Translations under genes and position numbers: made by a program
Part shown: positions 33,022-43,580 of the stretch, one piece after another
How the letters are laid out: each line of letters starts with the position of its first letter
How positions within the stretch are numbered: position 1 is the stretch's first letter
Notes under the pieces: generated by a model
What the model saw: only the letters and a program-made list of their open reading frames with translations
What the model was told of the DNA's origin: nothing
Database searches by the model: none
DNA from: Streptomyces mangrovi
Lineage (GTDB): Bacteria > Actinomycetota > Actinomycetes > Streptomycetales > Streptomycetaceae
Reading direction: 5' to 3'
Assembly (NCBI RefSeq): GCF_900114215.1
Contig: NZ_FOSG01000022.1
Coordinates: forward strand, 1-64,000
DNA: 64,000 nt

Positions 33022-33225
33022 ATGGCTACTGGCACCGTGAAGTGGTTCAACGCGGAAAAGGGCTTCGGCTTCATCGAGCAGGACGGCGGCGGCGCCGACG
33101 TCTTCGCCCACTACTCGAACATCTCCGCCCAGGGCTTCCGCGAGCTGCTGGAAGGCCAGAAGGTGTCGTTCGACATCGCGCAGGGCCAGAAGGGCCCGAC
33201 GGCCGAGAACATCGTTTCCGCCTGA
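33022..33225 (+). CDS. Cold-shock protein (CspA family)
   Basis: 67 residues, the standard size. RNP1 (KGFGFIEQD) and RNP2 (VFAHYSNI) RNA-binding motifs are intact, after MATGTVKWFNAEKGFGFI. It binds single-stranded RNA/DNA and melts structures at low temperature. A strong ribosome site (GAAGGAG) precedes the ATG and a perfect terminator follows. The DEAD-box helicase gene downstream fits a joint cold-adaptation role. Confidence 0.96.
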   Translation: MATGTVKWFNAEKGFGFIEQDGGGADVFAHYSNISAQGFRELLEGQKVSFDIAQGQKGPTAENIVSA

Positions 33226-33247
33226 CACCGGCGACGCGTACTTCGCA

Positions 33248-33281
33248 GCCGGGGCCCGCACCTGAGGGTGCGGGCCCCGGC
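33248..33281 (+). terminator. Terminator of the cold-shock gene
   Basis: A perfect 15-bp stem (33248-33262 with 33267-33281) with tetraloop TGAG, 23 bases after the stop codon. Confidence 0.8.
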
Positions 33282-33454
33282 TCGCCGCGTTTCAGGGCAC
33301 GCGGCGGGAAAGGATCCACCGCCCACCGGCCGGTGACCCTTTCCCCCGCCGGCCCGTATCGGCCCACATCGTCTTCGGCTCGTCTCGAGATTCTCTGCGC
33401 CACTCGTCTGCTGCGGGAATTCCTTGCCACGCGCCGCACCAAGGAAGGTTCCCC

Positions 33455-34993
33455 ATGAAGAGTGCCCGCACATCCCGCACATCCCGCACATCCCGCACGT
33501 ACGACCGCTTCGGAGGGGGCTCCGGCGGCAGCCGCTCCGGTGGCCCGCGCCGTTCCGGGGGCTACGGAAACCGGCAGGCCGGACGGGCCGTGCAGGGCGA
33601 GTTCGCTCCGCCGAGGACGGTCACGCCCGCGCTGCCCGCCGTCGGGGCGTTCGCCGATCTCGCCATGCCCGCGCGGCTGCTGGCCACGCTCGGCCGCGAA
33701 GGCGTGACCGTGCCGTTCCCGATCCAGGCGGCCACCCTGCCGAACTCCCTGGCCGGCCGTGACGTGCTCGGCCGCGGCCGCACCGGCTCGGGCAAGACCC
33801 TCGCCTTCGGCCTCGCCGTGCTGGCCCGCACGGCGGGGCAGCGCGCCGAGCCCCGGCAGCCGCTCGCCCTCGTCCTGGTCCCCACCCGCGAGCTCGCCCA
33901 GCAGGTCACCGACGCGCTCACTCCGTACGCCCGCTCCGTGAGCCTGCGGCTGGCCACCGTCGTCGGCGGGATGTCCATCGGCAGGCAGGCCGCCGCGCTC
34001 AGGAACGGCGCCGAGGTGGTCGTCGCCACGCCCGGACGGCTCAAGGACCTCATCGACCGGGGCGACTGCCGGCTGGACGGTGTCGACACCACGGTCCTCG
34101 ACGAGGCCGACCAGATGACCGACATGGGCTTCATGCCCCAGGTCACCGCCCTGCTCGACCAGGTGCGCCCCGGCGGGCAGCGGATGCTGTTCTCCGCCAC
34201 CCTCGACCGCAACGTCGACCTGCTGGTCCGCCGCTATCTGACGGACCCGGTGGTCCACTCCGTCGACCCGTCGGCGGGCGCCGTCACCACCATGGAGCAC
34301 CACGTACTCCATGTGCACGGCGCGGACAAGCACCGGACGACCACCGAGATCGCGGCGCGGGACGGCCGGGTGATCATGTTCCTCGACACCAAGCACGCGG
34401 TGGACCGGCTGACCAAGCACCTGCTGAGCAGCGGTGTCCGCGCCGCGGCCCTGCACGGCGGCAAGTCCCAGCCGCAGCGCACGCGGACCCTGGCCCAGTT
34501 CAGGAGCGGGCATGTGGCGGTCCTGGTGGCGACCAACGTCGCCGCCCGCGGCATCCACGTCGACAACCTCGATCTGGTCGTCAACGTGGACCCGCCCGCC
34601 GACCACAAGGACTACCTGCACCGCGGTGGTCGCACCGCCCGCGCCGGCGAGTCCGGCAGCGTCGTCACCCTGGTGACCCCCGACCAGCGTCACGGCATGA
34701 GCCGGCTGATGGCTTCGGCGGGCATCACCCCCCGGATCACCCGGGTGCGTTCGGGCGAGGCTGAGCTGAGCCGTATCACGGGCGCCCAGGCCCCTTCCGG
34801 TGTTCCGGTCGTCGTCACCGCGCCGGAAGCGGAGCGTTCCCGCGGCGCGTCCTCCTCGTCCCGGGGCCGCCGGGGCCGGCGGGGCCGCCCGGGGCAGGGC
34901 AGGCCCGTCGGCGAGGCGGCCCACCGCGGGGCGCAGCGGCGGCCGGCCCCGGCCCGGCTGTCCGGAGCCGCTGCGACCACGAGTCCGCTGTGA
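33455..34993 (+). CDS. DEAD-box RNA helicase
   Basis: 512 residues. Q-motif region (PFPIQAATLPNSLAGRDVL), motif I GRTGSGKT, Ia PTRELAQQ, motif II DEAD (VLDEADQM), III SAT, and the motif V/VI segments ATNVAARGIHV and HRGGRTARAG are complete, so it should be an active ATP-dependent RNA helicase. The N-terminus is a disordered Arg/Gly/Ser tail starting with RTS repeats, and the C-terminus is also basic (RGRRGRRGRPG), giving general RNA affinity. Position after a csp gene suggests a role in cold-shock RNA remodelling. Confidence 0.95.
   Translation: MKSARTSRTSRTSRTYDRFGGGSGGSRSGGPRRSGGYGNRQAGRAVQGEFAPPRTVTPALPAVGAFADLAMPARLLATLGREGVTVPFPIQAATLPNSLAGRDVLGRGRTGSGKTLAFGLAVLARTAGQRAEPRQPLALVLVPTRELAQQVTDALTPYARSVSLRLATVVGGMSIGRQAAALRNGAEVVVATPGRLKDLIDRGDCRLDGVDTTVLDEADQMTDMGFMPQVTALLDQVRPGGQRMLFSATLDRNVDLLVRRYLTDPVVHSVDPSAGAVTTMEHHVLHVHGADKHRTTTEIAARDGRVIMFLDTKHAVDRLTKHLLSSGVRAAALHGGKSQPQRTRTLAQFRSGHVAVLVATNVAARGIHVDNLDLVVNVDPPADHKDYLHRGGRTARAGESGSVVTLVTPDQRHGMSRLMASAGITPRITRVRSGEAELSRITGAQAPSGVPVVVTAPEAERSRGASSSSRGRRGRRGRPGQGRPVGEAAHRGAQRRPAPARLSGAAATTSPL
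33465..33500 (+). repeat. 9-bp tandem repeats encoding the helicase N-terminus
   Basis: CCCGCACAT occurs three times in tandem (33465-33491), with a fourth imperfect copy to 33500. The repeats encode the RTS-RTS-RTS-RTY tail, and copy number can change without frameshift. Confidence 0.9.
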
Positions 34994-35057
34994 TCACGGG
35001 CCCGCCGACCACAGGCCCGTTGACCACAGGCCCACCCCTTTCCGGCAGGAGACACCT

Positions 35058-35417
35058 TTGACACCGGTTCAGACGCAACACCACGCGGTCGTTCCCTCCC
35101 CCGGGGGTCCCGGGGCCCCCGGTAACGTGGCCGCCGGGACCGTGGCCGCCGGCAGGAGCGCGTCCGGGCCCTGGGTCCGTGACGACATGACGATCGAGGT
35201 GGCTCTGTCCCTCATGGCCGGCGCCCGCGTCGATCATCTCGTCCTCTGCGACGGGGACGACCAGAGCACGGGCCTGATCACCCTGGCCCGGCTCACCGTT
35301 CTCCGCGACAGCCCCGCCTACACGGACCGGATCCGCCTGCGGGACGTCCTCGCCGGACCGTCCGCCTCGCCCGCCGGTCCGCCTCGCCCGGTCGGCGCGC
35401 CCTCCCGCGCTCTGTGA
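35058..35417 (+). CDS. CBS-domain-type small protein
   Basis: 119 residues from a TTG at 35058, chosen because AGGAG ends six bases upstream and no ATG or GTG start in this frame has one. The centre (WVRDDMTIEVALSLMAGARV, then HLVLCDGDDQSTGLITLARL) resembles a single CBS motif, a module that usually binds adenosyl nucleotides. The tail is Pro/Ala-rich. It lies 64 bases after the DEAD-box gene, probably in one transcript. Function unknown. Confidence 0.65.
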   Translation: MTPVQTQHHAVVPSPGGPGAPGNVAAGTVAAGRSASGPWVRDDMTIEVALSLMAGARVDHLVLCDGDDQSTGLITLARLTVLRDSPAYTDRIRLRDVLAGPSASPAGPPRPVGAPSRAL

Positions 35418-35822
35418 GACACCGCGGGCCGTGCCGTCGCCCGGCACCCGTTCGGGCCGGACGGGCGCGGGGCGCCGGCCGGCACCGGTAACCGATCGGG
35501 CGAGCAGGCCGGGACCGCACGGGCGGGTGTCCCCGCTCCGGACCGCGCCGGCGCTGTTCGAAGGCGCTCTCTCCCCAGAAGTGTGACGCGCGGGCGGGAA
35601 ACCGCCGCCAAGGACCCGGTGAGGGCTCTGCCGAATCGCTTCGGCAGAGCCCTCACCGCTGTGTCACCGCCCGCGGTCCCCGCGCCCCTCCCTCCGTCGA
35701 GCCGGGCGGCGCGGACGGAGGGCCGACACGGCACGAGGGTCGGCGGATGGTGTTGAATTTCCTTCGGGGCCCTGGTGCCGTACGGTGCCAGGGCCTCTCG
35801 ACGCGTTGCACAACGAGGTGAC
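35418..35822. other. Intergenic region before the MerR-like gene
   Basis: 405 bases without a gene. It contains the strong terminator at 35618-35657. The A/T-richer stretch around 35745-35760 (GGTGTTGAATTTCC) is the likely promoter area of the MerR-like gene. Confidence 0.55.
35618..35657 (+). terminator. Strong hairpin downstream of the helicase/CBS genes
   Basis: A perfect 18-bp stem (35618-35635 with 35640-35657) around TCGC. Confidence 0.8.
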
Positions 35823-36173
35823 ATGGCAGCAGATACTCCGCTCAGCGACCGTCTGGACGACGACGACTACCCCGCGTACACCATGGGCCGGGCCGCCGAG
35901 ATGCTCGGCACCACCCCCGGCTTCCTCCGAGCCATCGGTGAGGCCCGGCTGATCACCCCCCTGCGCTCGGAGGGCGGGCATCGCCGGTACTCCCGCTACC
36001 AGCTGCGGATCGCCGCCCGCGCCCGCGAGCTCGTCGACCGGGGGACCCCGATCGAGGCCGCCTGCCGCATCGTCATCCTCGAGGACCAGCTCGAGGAGGC
36101 CCAGCGCATCAACGCCGAGTACCGCCGCGCCGCGAACGACGCGTCCGAAGGTTCCGGTCCCGGTTCGGACTGA
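35823..36173 (+). CDS. MerR-like helix-turn-helix regulator
   Basis: 116 residues from the ATG at 35823, with GAGGTG upstream. The MerR-type winged helix is clear: YTMGRAAEMLGTTPGFLRAI, then LITPLRSEGGHRRYSRYQLR. A coiled dimerisation helix follows (VILEDQLEEAQRINAEYRRA). No ligand-binding cysteines or extra domain are present, so it is one of the short MerR proteins of streptomycetes that often accompany cold-shock or stress genes. Target genes are unknown. Confidence 0.87.
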   Translation: MAADTPLSDRLDDDDYPAYTMGRAAEMLGTTPGFLRAIGEARLITPLRSEGGHRRYSRYQLRIAARARELVDRGTPIEAACRIVILEDQLEEAQRINAEYRRAANDASEGSGPGSD

Positions 36174-36240
36174 CCGCGTGCCCGTGAAGGGGGGCGGCGC
36201 CCGGGAACGCGTGACGGGCGGGGACGGGAACCACCGGGCG

Positions 36241-36264
36241 GGGGGCGGCCGTCCGGCCGCCCCC
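36241..36264. terminator. Bidirectional hairpin between convergent genes
   Basis: GGGGGCGGCC and GGCCGCCCCC (36241-36250 with 36255-36264) form a perfect 10-bp stem. It ends two bases before the stop of the converging pseudogene. Confidence 0.7.
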
Positions 36265-36265
36265 G

Positions 36266-36845
36266 TTATGTTTTCCGCGGCTCCGCAACGGAGCCGCTGG
36301 CCTCCGGGCCCGGCATGACCGTGTCCCCCTGTCGAAGGCAGCACAGGTCGATGCCCGAGGCGGCCCCGGCCGACGTCAGCACCCCGCCCTCGTCGACGAA
36401 CAGGACGTTCTCGTCGACGCGGACCGACGGATGCCTCGCCGCGAGCGCCCGCGTGTAGTGCCAGTGCGTCGTGGCGCGCCTGCCGTCGAGCAGGCCCGTG
36501 GCGGCGAGCGCGAAGGCTCCCGTCGAGTTGGCGGCCAGCCGCGTGCCCCGGGCGTGGGCGGCCGTGAGCGCGTCGACGACGGCCGGCGGCGGGTCGTCGC
36601 GGTCGGGGAAACCGGTAGCCGGGGATGAAGACGGTCTCGGCCCACTCGAGCGCCTCGAGGCCGTGGACGACGTGGTAGGACAGGCCGTCGCCGCCGGTCA
36701 CCGGGCCGGGCGCCGCCCCGCACACCCGCACCTCGTACGGCATGCTCGACCGGGCCGTGAACACCTGCGCGGGGATGCCGACGTCGAGCGGCTTGGCGCC
36801 TTCCAGGACCAGCACGGCGACGCGGTGCAGACGGGAGGACGGCAC
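36266..36845 (-). pseudogene. GlxA-type (DJ-1/PfpI + AraC) regulator, frameshifted and truncated
   Basis: The GTG frame reads VAVLVLEGAKPLDVGIPAQV to TVFIPGYR. Near 36612 the reading frame must shift by one base to continue FPDRDDPPPAVVDALTAAHA, LAANSTGAFALAATGLLDGR and VDENVLFVDEGGVLTSAGAA to SGIDLCC. It then ends at a TAA where the AraC-type DNA-binding half should begin. Thus it has one frameshift plus loss of the HTH domain. A sequencing error could explain the shift but not the truncation. Confidence 0.8.
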
Positions 36846-36965
36846 GGGGACAGGGTACGAGGGGCGCGGGCGGGACGTCCGTTCGCGCCCTCACCCCACC
36901 GGACGGTACGCCGGTACGGGTCCGGCCGGGCCCGTGGACGCCCGGGGGAGCCCCCGCGGCCCGCG

Positions 36966-38600
36966 TCAGTCGCGCAGCAGCCCGTCCAGGGCCGCCGCCG
37001 CGTCGGACGCCGCGGCGGCGAACGGCTCGATGACCAGGTCGACCCCCTCGGCGCGCAGGTGCTCGGCGTCGCGCCGGTTGTGGGCGGTGACGGCCGTGAC
37101 GCCCCGGTACCCGTGGTGGCGCAGCCCGTGGAGCAGCGCCCGGTTGGTGTCCGCCACCGGGATGGCGGACACCACGCAGCGGGCCCGGGCCAGCGGCAGG
37201 GACTCCAGGAAGTGGGCGTCCTCGGCGCTGCCGAAGACCGCGGTCACTCCCGCCCGGTCGTTGCGCGCCACCCGGTGCGGGTCGTAGTCCACCGCCAGGA
37301 CCCGGTGCCCGGCCCGGCTGAGCCGGTCGGCCAGCAGGCCGCCGAAGCGGCCGAGCCCGTAGAGGACGATGTCGGCGTCGTGGTGGGCGTCGGCGAGGTC
37401 GGCGTGGCGGGCGCCGGTCCGCTCGAACCTGCTCAGCCACCGCTCCAGGCGCCCGTAGATCTGGTGGGAGTAGAGGATCAGATAGGTGGAGCCGCCGATG
37501 GTGACCAGGCCGACGACGGTGATCAGGCTGACGGTGGCGCCGGTGATGTGCCCGAGGCTGTAGCCGAGGGCGGCGAGGATCAGGGAGAACTCCGAGATCT
37601 GGGCGACCGTCAGCCCCGCCAGGAAGCCCACCCGGACCGGGTAGCGCATGGCCACCATGATCACGACGACGATCAGCGGGTTGCCGACGAGCACGAAGGC
37701 CGAGAGCACCAGCGCCTCGGCGATCTGCGTGCCCGCGTCCGTGAACTCGAGCCGTGCGCCCAGCTCCAGGAAGAAGAAGAGCAGCAGGAAGTCGCGCAGG
37801 CTGACCAGCCGGGCGCCCATGGCGTCCCGGTAGGGGGTGCCGGCCAGGGAGACCCCGGCCAGGAACGCCCCGACCTCGGAGCTGAAGCCGAGCCACTCGC
37901 TCAGTGCGGCCACCGACACCGCGTAGGCCACGCCGAAGAGCAGCAGCAGTTCCTGGGAGCGGGCGACGCGGTGCAGCAGGCCGGGCAGGACGTAGCGCGT
38001 CAGCGCGGCGACGCCGGCCAGCAGGCCCAGGCCCTTGGCGAAGACCAGGGCGATCTCCGCACCCATGCCGCCGCCGTCTCCGGCTCGCTGCCCGAACGCG
38101 GTCAGCGCGATCATGACCAGCACCACGACGATGTCCTGCACGATCAGGAACCCCACCGCGATGCGGCCGTGCAGCTGCTCCAGCTCGCGCTTGTCGGACA
38201 GCAGCTTCACGATGATGATCGTGGACGAGAAGGTGAGCGCGACCGCGACGTAGAGCGCCGTCACCGTGTCCATGCCCAGCGCGAGCGCGATCAGGAAACC
38301 GATCACCGAGGTGAACAGGACCTGGCCGAGCCCGGTGGCCAGCGCGATGGGCCCCGTGGTGCGGACCAGGTGCAGGTCGAGCCGGAGTCCCACCAGGAAC
38401 AGCAGTACCGCGATACCCAGCCGGGCCAGCAGCTCGACGGTGCCCTCGGCCTCCACCCAGCCGGCGCCGGCGGGGCCGACCAGGATGCCGACGCCGATGA
38501 AGGCGACGATCAGCGGCTGCTTCAGCAGTGTCGCCAGCAGGCCCACGGCGGCGGAGATCGCGAGGACCGCGGCGACGAGGGGGAAGTCGTACGGCTCCAT
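36966..38600 (-). CDS. KefB/CPA2-type cation:proton antiporter with TrkA-N domain
   Basis: 544 residues. About a dozen membrane helices make a Na+/H+ exchanger domain (PLIVAFIGVGILVGPAGAGW, IAVLLFLVGLRLDLHLV, and FSSEVGAFLAGVSLAGTPY with the ion-site acidic residue). A cytoplasmic TrkA-N nucleotide-binding domain follows from about residue 415 (DIVLYGLGRFGGLLADRLSR). It probably exports K+ or Na+ in exchange for protons under nucleotide control. The universal stress gene upstream, separated by about 40 bases, reads the same way and may be cotranscribed. Confidence 0.92.
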   Translation of the reverse strand: MEPYDFPLVAAVLAISAAVGLLATLLKQPLIVAFIGVGILVGPAGAGWVEAEGTVELLARLGIAVLLFLVGLRLDLHLVRTTGPIALATGLGQVLFTSVIGFLIALALGMDTVTALYVAVALTFSSTIIIVKLLSDKRELEQLHGRIAVGFLIVQDIVVVLVMIALTAFGQRAGDGGGMGAEIALVFAKGLGLLAGVAALTRYVLPGLLHRVARSQELLLLFGVAYAVSVAALSEWLGFSSEVGAFLAGVSLAGTPYRDAMGARLVSLRDFLLLFFFLELGARLEFTDAGTQIAEALVLSAFVLVGNPLIVVVIMVAMRYPVRVGFLAGLTVAQISEFSLILAALGYSLGHITGATVSLITVVGLVTIGGSTYLILYSHQIYGRLERWLSRFERTGARHADLADAHHDADIVLYGLGRFGGLLADRLSRAGHRVLAVDYDPHRVARNDRAGVTAVFGSAEDAHFLESLPLARARCVVSAIPVADTNRALLHGLRHHGYRGVTAVTAHNRRDAEHLRAEGVDLVIEPFAAAASDAAAALDGLLRD

Positions 38601-38641
38601 GACCCGGTCCGATCACTGGTTCGTTCGCTGCGGGAATGCGT

Positions 38642-39502
38642 TCATCGCCCCGGCCCCGGCCCCGGGACGACCAGCACGTCGCACGGCGCCTCGGACACCA
38701 CGTGCTGGGCGACACTGCCCAGCACGGCGTAGCCGGCCGCCGAGCGCGTACCCGTACCGACCACGGCCAGATCGGCCCCCTCGCTTCCCGCGAGACGGGG
38801 TACGGCGTCCTGCGGGCGGCCCGGAGCGACCAGGACGCGCGCCGGACGCGGTGCCAGGTCCGCCGCGATCCGCTCGGCGGCCGGGCGGGCCTGCTCGGTG
38901 CGGGTACGCCGCAACCGCTCCAGCTCCTCCTCCGGCACGCCCCGCATGCGCAGCAGATGCTCGCCGGGAACGGTGACGCAGCGGACCAGTAGGCGCTCCG
39001 CGCCGGGGGTCAGCCCCGTCCCGGTACGGGCCGCGGCGAGGGAGGCGGTGGACTCGTCGACGGCGAGCAGGACCTTCCGGTACGCGCCTTCCGGCGGCCG
39101 TCTGACGACCAGTGCCGGCACCTCGCCGGTGCGCACCAGGCTCCCGGCGATGCCGCCCAGCCCGGTGCCGCCGGGCCGGTGCCGGCCGCGGGCCCCCAGC
39201 ACCAGCAGATCGGCGCCCTCTCCGCCGGCCTCGTCCGGTACGACGGCGGTGACCCTGCCGGTGCGCACCGTCCCCCGGGCCGCCGGGACCGCGCGGGCGT
39301 GCCGGCGCAGGTGGGAGCGGAGCCGCAGCCGGGCGAACTCCACCAGGTCCGGGGTCACGTCCGGCGGTGCGACGTACAGCACGAGCAGCCGCGCGCCGTA
39401 CCGCGCGGCGAGCCGGGCCGCACGGCCGACGGGTTCGCCGGCCGGTTCGGAGAGGTCGGTGACCGCCAGCACGCACCGGGGCGGCACTGAGTACACGGGC
39501 AT
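38642..39502 (-). CDS. Tandem-domain universal stress protein
   Basis: 286 residues from the ATG at 39502 (MPVYSV); an ATG at 39526 would add eight. Two UspA domains are present. The ATP-binding G-x2-G-x9-G pattern is visible in the first (GARGRHRPGGTGLGGIAGSL) and in a degenerate form in the second (GTGTRSAAGYAVLGSVAQHV). Each begins with a VLAVTDLSEPAG or VLLAVDESTAS strand. These proteins bind ATP and accumulate under stress or dormancy; the partner here is probably the antiporter that follows. Confidence 0.88.
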   Translation of the reverse strand: MPVYSVPPRCVLAVTDLSEPAGEPVGRAARLAARYGARLLVLYVAPPDVTPDLVEFARLRLRSHLRRHARAVPAARGTVRTGRVTAVVPDEAGGEGADLLVLGARGRHRPGGTGLGGIAGSLVRTGEVPALVVRRPPEGAYRKVLLAVDESTASLAAARTGTGLTPGAERLLVRCVTVPGEHLLRMRGVPEEELERLRRTRTEQARPAAERIAADLAPRPARVLVAPGRPQDAVPRLAGSEGADLAVVGTGTRSAAGYAVLGSVAQHVVSEAPCDVLVVPGPGPGR

Positions 39503-39775
39503 CACCCCCGGTCGACCGGCTCCCATGCCAGATTAGTTCCTTTTGTCGCCACGACGCCCCTCGAACGCACCTCCGGCGCACCCCGGCGCACCCCGGCGCG
39601 CTCTCCCTCCCGACGTGCACTCCGGCAGGTTTCACCGGCCTCCCCACGGACACCCGCCCGGTCGAACCGGTGAGAATGCGAAATATGAGCGGAATCAACC
39701 ATGTGTGACGCGCGCCGCGACGGCGCTCCCGCGGACCGTGCGCGCCGCGCCACGCCGCGCCACAAGGAGGCAGCG

Positions 39776-40945
<1,170 letters not shown>

Positions 40946-40970
40946 CCGCGCGGGGCGGCGCGACGCGGGT

Positions 40971-41006
40971 GCGGTGGGGCGGTCCGGGTACGGGCCGCCC
41001 CACCGC
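40971..41006 (+). terminator. Terminator of the dehydrogenase gene
   Basis: GCGGTGGGGCGG (40971-40982) pairs perfectly with CCGCCCCACCGC (40995-41006). Confidence 0.7.
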
Positions 41007-41121
41007 CGCGTCCCCGTGCCTCCGTGCCGCCCGCCGGTTCCGGAAAACCGCAGGCGGACGACGAGTCCTGACGCGGGGTCTTGACGGCCCACCCCCCTGC
41101 CCATACCGTCTCGCCCGCTCC

Positions 41122-41149
41122 TTGAAACGAATCAATTGAAACGTATCAA
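41122..41149 (+). promoter_or_regulatory. Two adjacent 14-bp LacI-like operators upstream of the lyase gene
   Basis: TTGAAACGAATCAA (41122-41135) is followed with no gap by TTGAAACGTATCAA (41136-41149). Each is an imperfect palindrome; the second differs at one base from the symmetric TTGAAACGTTTCAA, a shape used by LacI-family sugar regulators. They lie 73 bases before the lyase start, so substrate-induced derepression is likely. Confidence 0.65.
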
Positions 41150-41222
41150 GGTGTACCGGCAACGTATCGACACGCCCTTCCCGCCCCTGACGGGTCCGGC
41201 CGAGGGCGGGAAGGACCGCGCG

Positions 41223-43580
41223 ATGAGACGACCCCATGGGCGAACCCGGCAACGCACCGCCTCCGGGCCGCGGCGGCGGACATCCGTCCTGCTGGCCGCC
41301 GTACTGCTCGCCACCGGCGCCCCGGCCGCCCAGGCCGGCACCCCCTCCGGCGAGGCACCCGGCGGCGGCCGCGGCAAGGGACGGGCGGTCCAGCTCGAGA
41401 AGCTCGACCGCGGCCTCGTCGCCGTCGCCACCGGCGAGGGCGTCTTCCTCAGCTGGCGGCTGCTCGGCACCGAGACCACCGGCTCCACCGCCACCGGCAT
41501 GGCCGGCCCGGACTTCCGCGTCTACCGGGACGGCGAGCCCGTGGCGACCGTCACCGACAGCACCAACCACCTCGACCGCGGCGCCCCGCCCGACTCCGAG
41601 TACCGCGTCGTCCCCGTCGTCGACGGCCGCGAGGTCCGCGACAGGGGCCGCGGCCAGGCGGTCACACCGTGGTCGCGGTCCTACACCGAACTGCCGCTGC
41701 GCAAGCCCGCCGACGGCGTCACCCCCGCCGGGGAGAGGTACACCTACTCCGCCAACGACATGAGCGTCGGCGACGTGGACGGCGACGGAAGCTACGAGTA
41801 CGTCGTCAAGTGGGACCCGTCCAACTCCAAGGACGTCTCCCAGAAGGGCTACACCGGCAACGTCCTGATCGACACCTACCGCCTCGACGGCACCCTCCTG
41901 CACCGCCTCGACCTGGGTGTCAACATCCGCGCGGGCGCCCACTACACCCAGTTCCCCGTCTACGACTTCGACGGCGACGGGCGCGCGGAGATGATGGTCA
42001 AGACCGCGCCCGGCACCAAGAGCATCCGCTACGACCGGCACGGGCGCGTGGTCTCCGAGCGGTACATCACCATGCCGCGCGAGGACGTCCGCGCCGGCCA
42101 CTCCCACCGCGACGACCACCGGATGAGCGCCGCGGACTACCGCGAGCGCCTCGTGGGGACGTTCCTCGGCTGGCACGAGCACCCCGAGGTGACCGCCGGG
42201 CGGTGGCCCGCCACCCTGGAGGCGGCCTTCGGCATCGAGCCGCGCCACGACTACCCGCTCTCCCGCACCGCCGCCGAGGACCTGGCCGACCACTTCATCG
42301 ACGTCTACGCCCCCTCCCGCAGCTCCCGCAACGACCTGCGCGCCTTCGAGGGCTTCGTCCTCACCGGCCCCGAGTACCTGACGGTGTTCGACGGAGCCAC
42401 CGGCCGCGAGCTCCAGACCGTCCGCTACGAGCCCGGACGGCACGACGACGGCCTGATGTGGGGCGACTACGCCATGAGCCGCATCGAGCCGGGCAACCGC
42501 GTCGACCGCTTCCTGGCGGGCGTGGCCTACCTCGACGGCAGGCGCCCCTCGGCCGTCTTCGCCCGCGGCTACTACACGCGCGCCACCGTGGCCGCCTACC
42601 GCTGGAACGGAAAGCGCCTGAAGCGCCAGTGGCTCGCCGACAGCGGCTGGACACCGATGTCCAACCCCTTCGACGACTCCCCGCACGGCGTCGACGGCAC
42701 CGACCCCGAGTACGGCTCCCTCACCACCCAGGGCTTCCACTCCCTGAGCGCGGCGGACGTGGACGGCGACGGCCGCCAGGAGATCGTCTACGGCGCGGCC
42801 ACCCTCGACGACGACGGCTCCCTCCTCTACAGCTCCTTCGCCGAGGGGCCGCCGCAGAGCGCCGTGCCGGGGCGGAGCGTGCGACTCGGTCACGGCGACG
42901 CCATGCACGTCGCCGACGTCGACCCGGACCGTCCCGGCCTGGAGATCCACACCGTCCACGAGGGCGGGCGCTGGGCCCCCTACGGCCACGCGCTGCGCGA
43001 CGCCGCCACCGGCGAGGTGCTGTACGGCGCCTACACCGGCGTGGACACCGGCCGCGGCATGGTGGGCGACATCGACCCGGACCGTCCGGGCCTGGAGACC
43101 TGGGGCTCGCACGGCGTCGGCCTGTGGAGCGCGGACGGTGAGCGGCTCGGCGGCGCCACACCCGGCACCAACATGAGCATCCGCTGGGCCGCCGACATGA
43201 CCACACAGATCGTGGAAGGCTCGGGCGATGACACCCCGGTGATCAGGGACTGGCGGCGCGGCACGCTGCTGACCGCCGGGGGAACCCGCACCAACAACGG
43301 CACCAAGGGCAACCCCTCGCTGGTGGCCGACGTCCTCGGCGACTGGCGCGAGGAGCTGCTGGTGCGCACCGCCGACAGCTCGGCGGTACGGCTCTACACC
43401 GGCACCGAGGTGACCGACCGCAAGCTGTACACGCTGATGCACGACCCTCAGTACCGGGTCGAGGTGGCGCGGCAGCAGACGACGTACAACCAGCCCGCGT
43501 ACCCGTCCTTCCACCTGGGCTCGGGCACCGACTGGTCGCGGGTGCCCGTGCCCGGCGCGCGCGTGCCCGGCCGCCGGTAG
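41223..43580 (+). CDS. Secreted rhamnogalacturonan lyase (PL11-type)
   Basis: 785 residues. The ATG at 41223 begins MRRPHGRTRQRT and a basic signal peptide with hydrophobic core LLAAVLLATGAPAAQA. The mature part starts with the PL11 fibronectin-like front (LEKLDRGLVAVATGEGVFLS). It continues with the eight-bladed propeller rich in calcium-type motifs (SVGDVDGDGSYEYVVKWDPS, VYDFDGDGRAEMMVKTAPG, SAADVDGDGRQEIVYGA) and the typical HDDGLMWGDYAMSRIEPGNR. These enzymes cut the rhamnose-galacturonate backbone of pectin by beta-elimination outside the cell. A farther upstream start is unlikely because it would run into the operators. Confidence 0.92.
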   Translation: MRRPHGRTRQRTASGPRRRTSVLLAAVLLATGAPAAQAGTPSGEAPGGGRGKGRAVQLEKLDRGLVAVATGEGVFLSWRLLGTETTGSTATGMAGPDFRVYRDGEPVATVTDSTNHLDRGAPPDSEYRVVPVVDGREVRDRGRGQAVTPWSRSYTELPLRKPADGVTPAGERYTYSANDMSVGDVDGDGSYEYVVKWDPSNSKDVSQKGYTGNVLIDTYRLDGTLLHRLDLGVNIRAGAHYTQFPVYDFDGDGRAEMMVKTAPGTKSIRYDRHGRVVSERYITMPREDVRAGHSHRDDHRMSAADYRERLVGTFLGWHEHPEVTAGRWPATLEAAFGIEPRHDYPLSRTAAEDLADHFIDVYAPSRSSRNDLRAFEGFVLTGPEYLTVFDGATGRELQTVRYEPGRHDDGLMWGDYAMSRIEPGNRVDRFLAGVAYLDGRRPSAVFARGYYTRATVAAYRWNGKRLKRQWLADSGWTPMSNPFDDSPHGVDGTDPEYGSLTTQGFHSLSAADVDGDGRQEIVYGAATLDDDGSLLYSSFAEGPPQSAVPGRSVRLGHGDAMHVADVDPDRPGLEIHTVHEGGRWAPYGHALRDAATGEVLYGAYTGVDTGRGMVGDIDPDRPGLETWGSHGVGLWSADGERLGGATPGTNMSIRWAADMTTQIVEGSGDDTPVIRDWRRGTLLTAGGTRTNNGTKGNPSLVADVLGDWREELLVRTADSSAVRLYTGTEVTDRKLYTLMHDPQYRVEVARQQTTYNQPAYPSFHLGSGTDWSRVPVPGARVPGRR

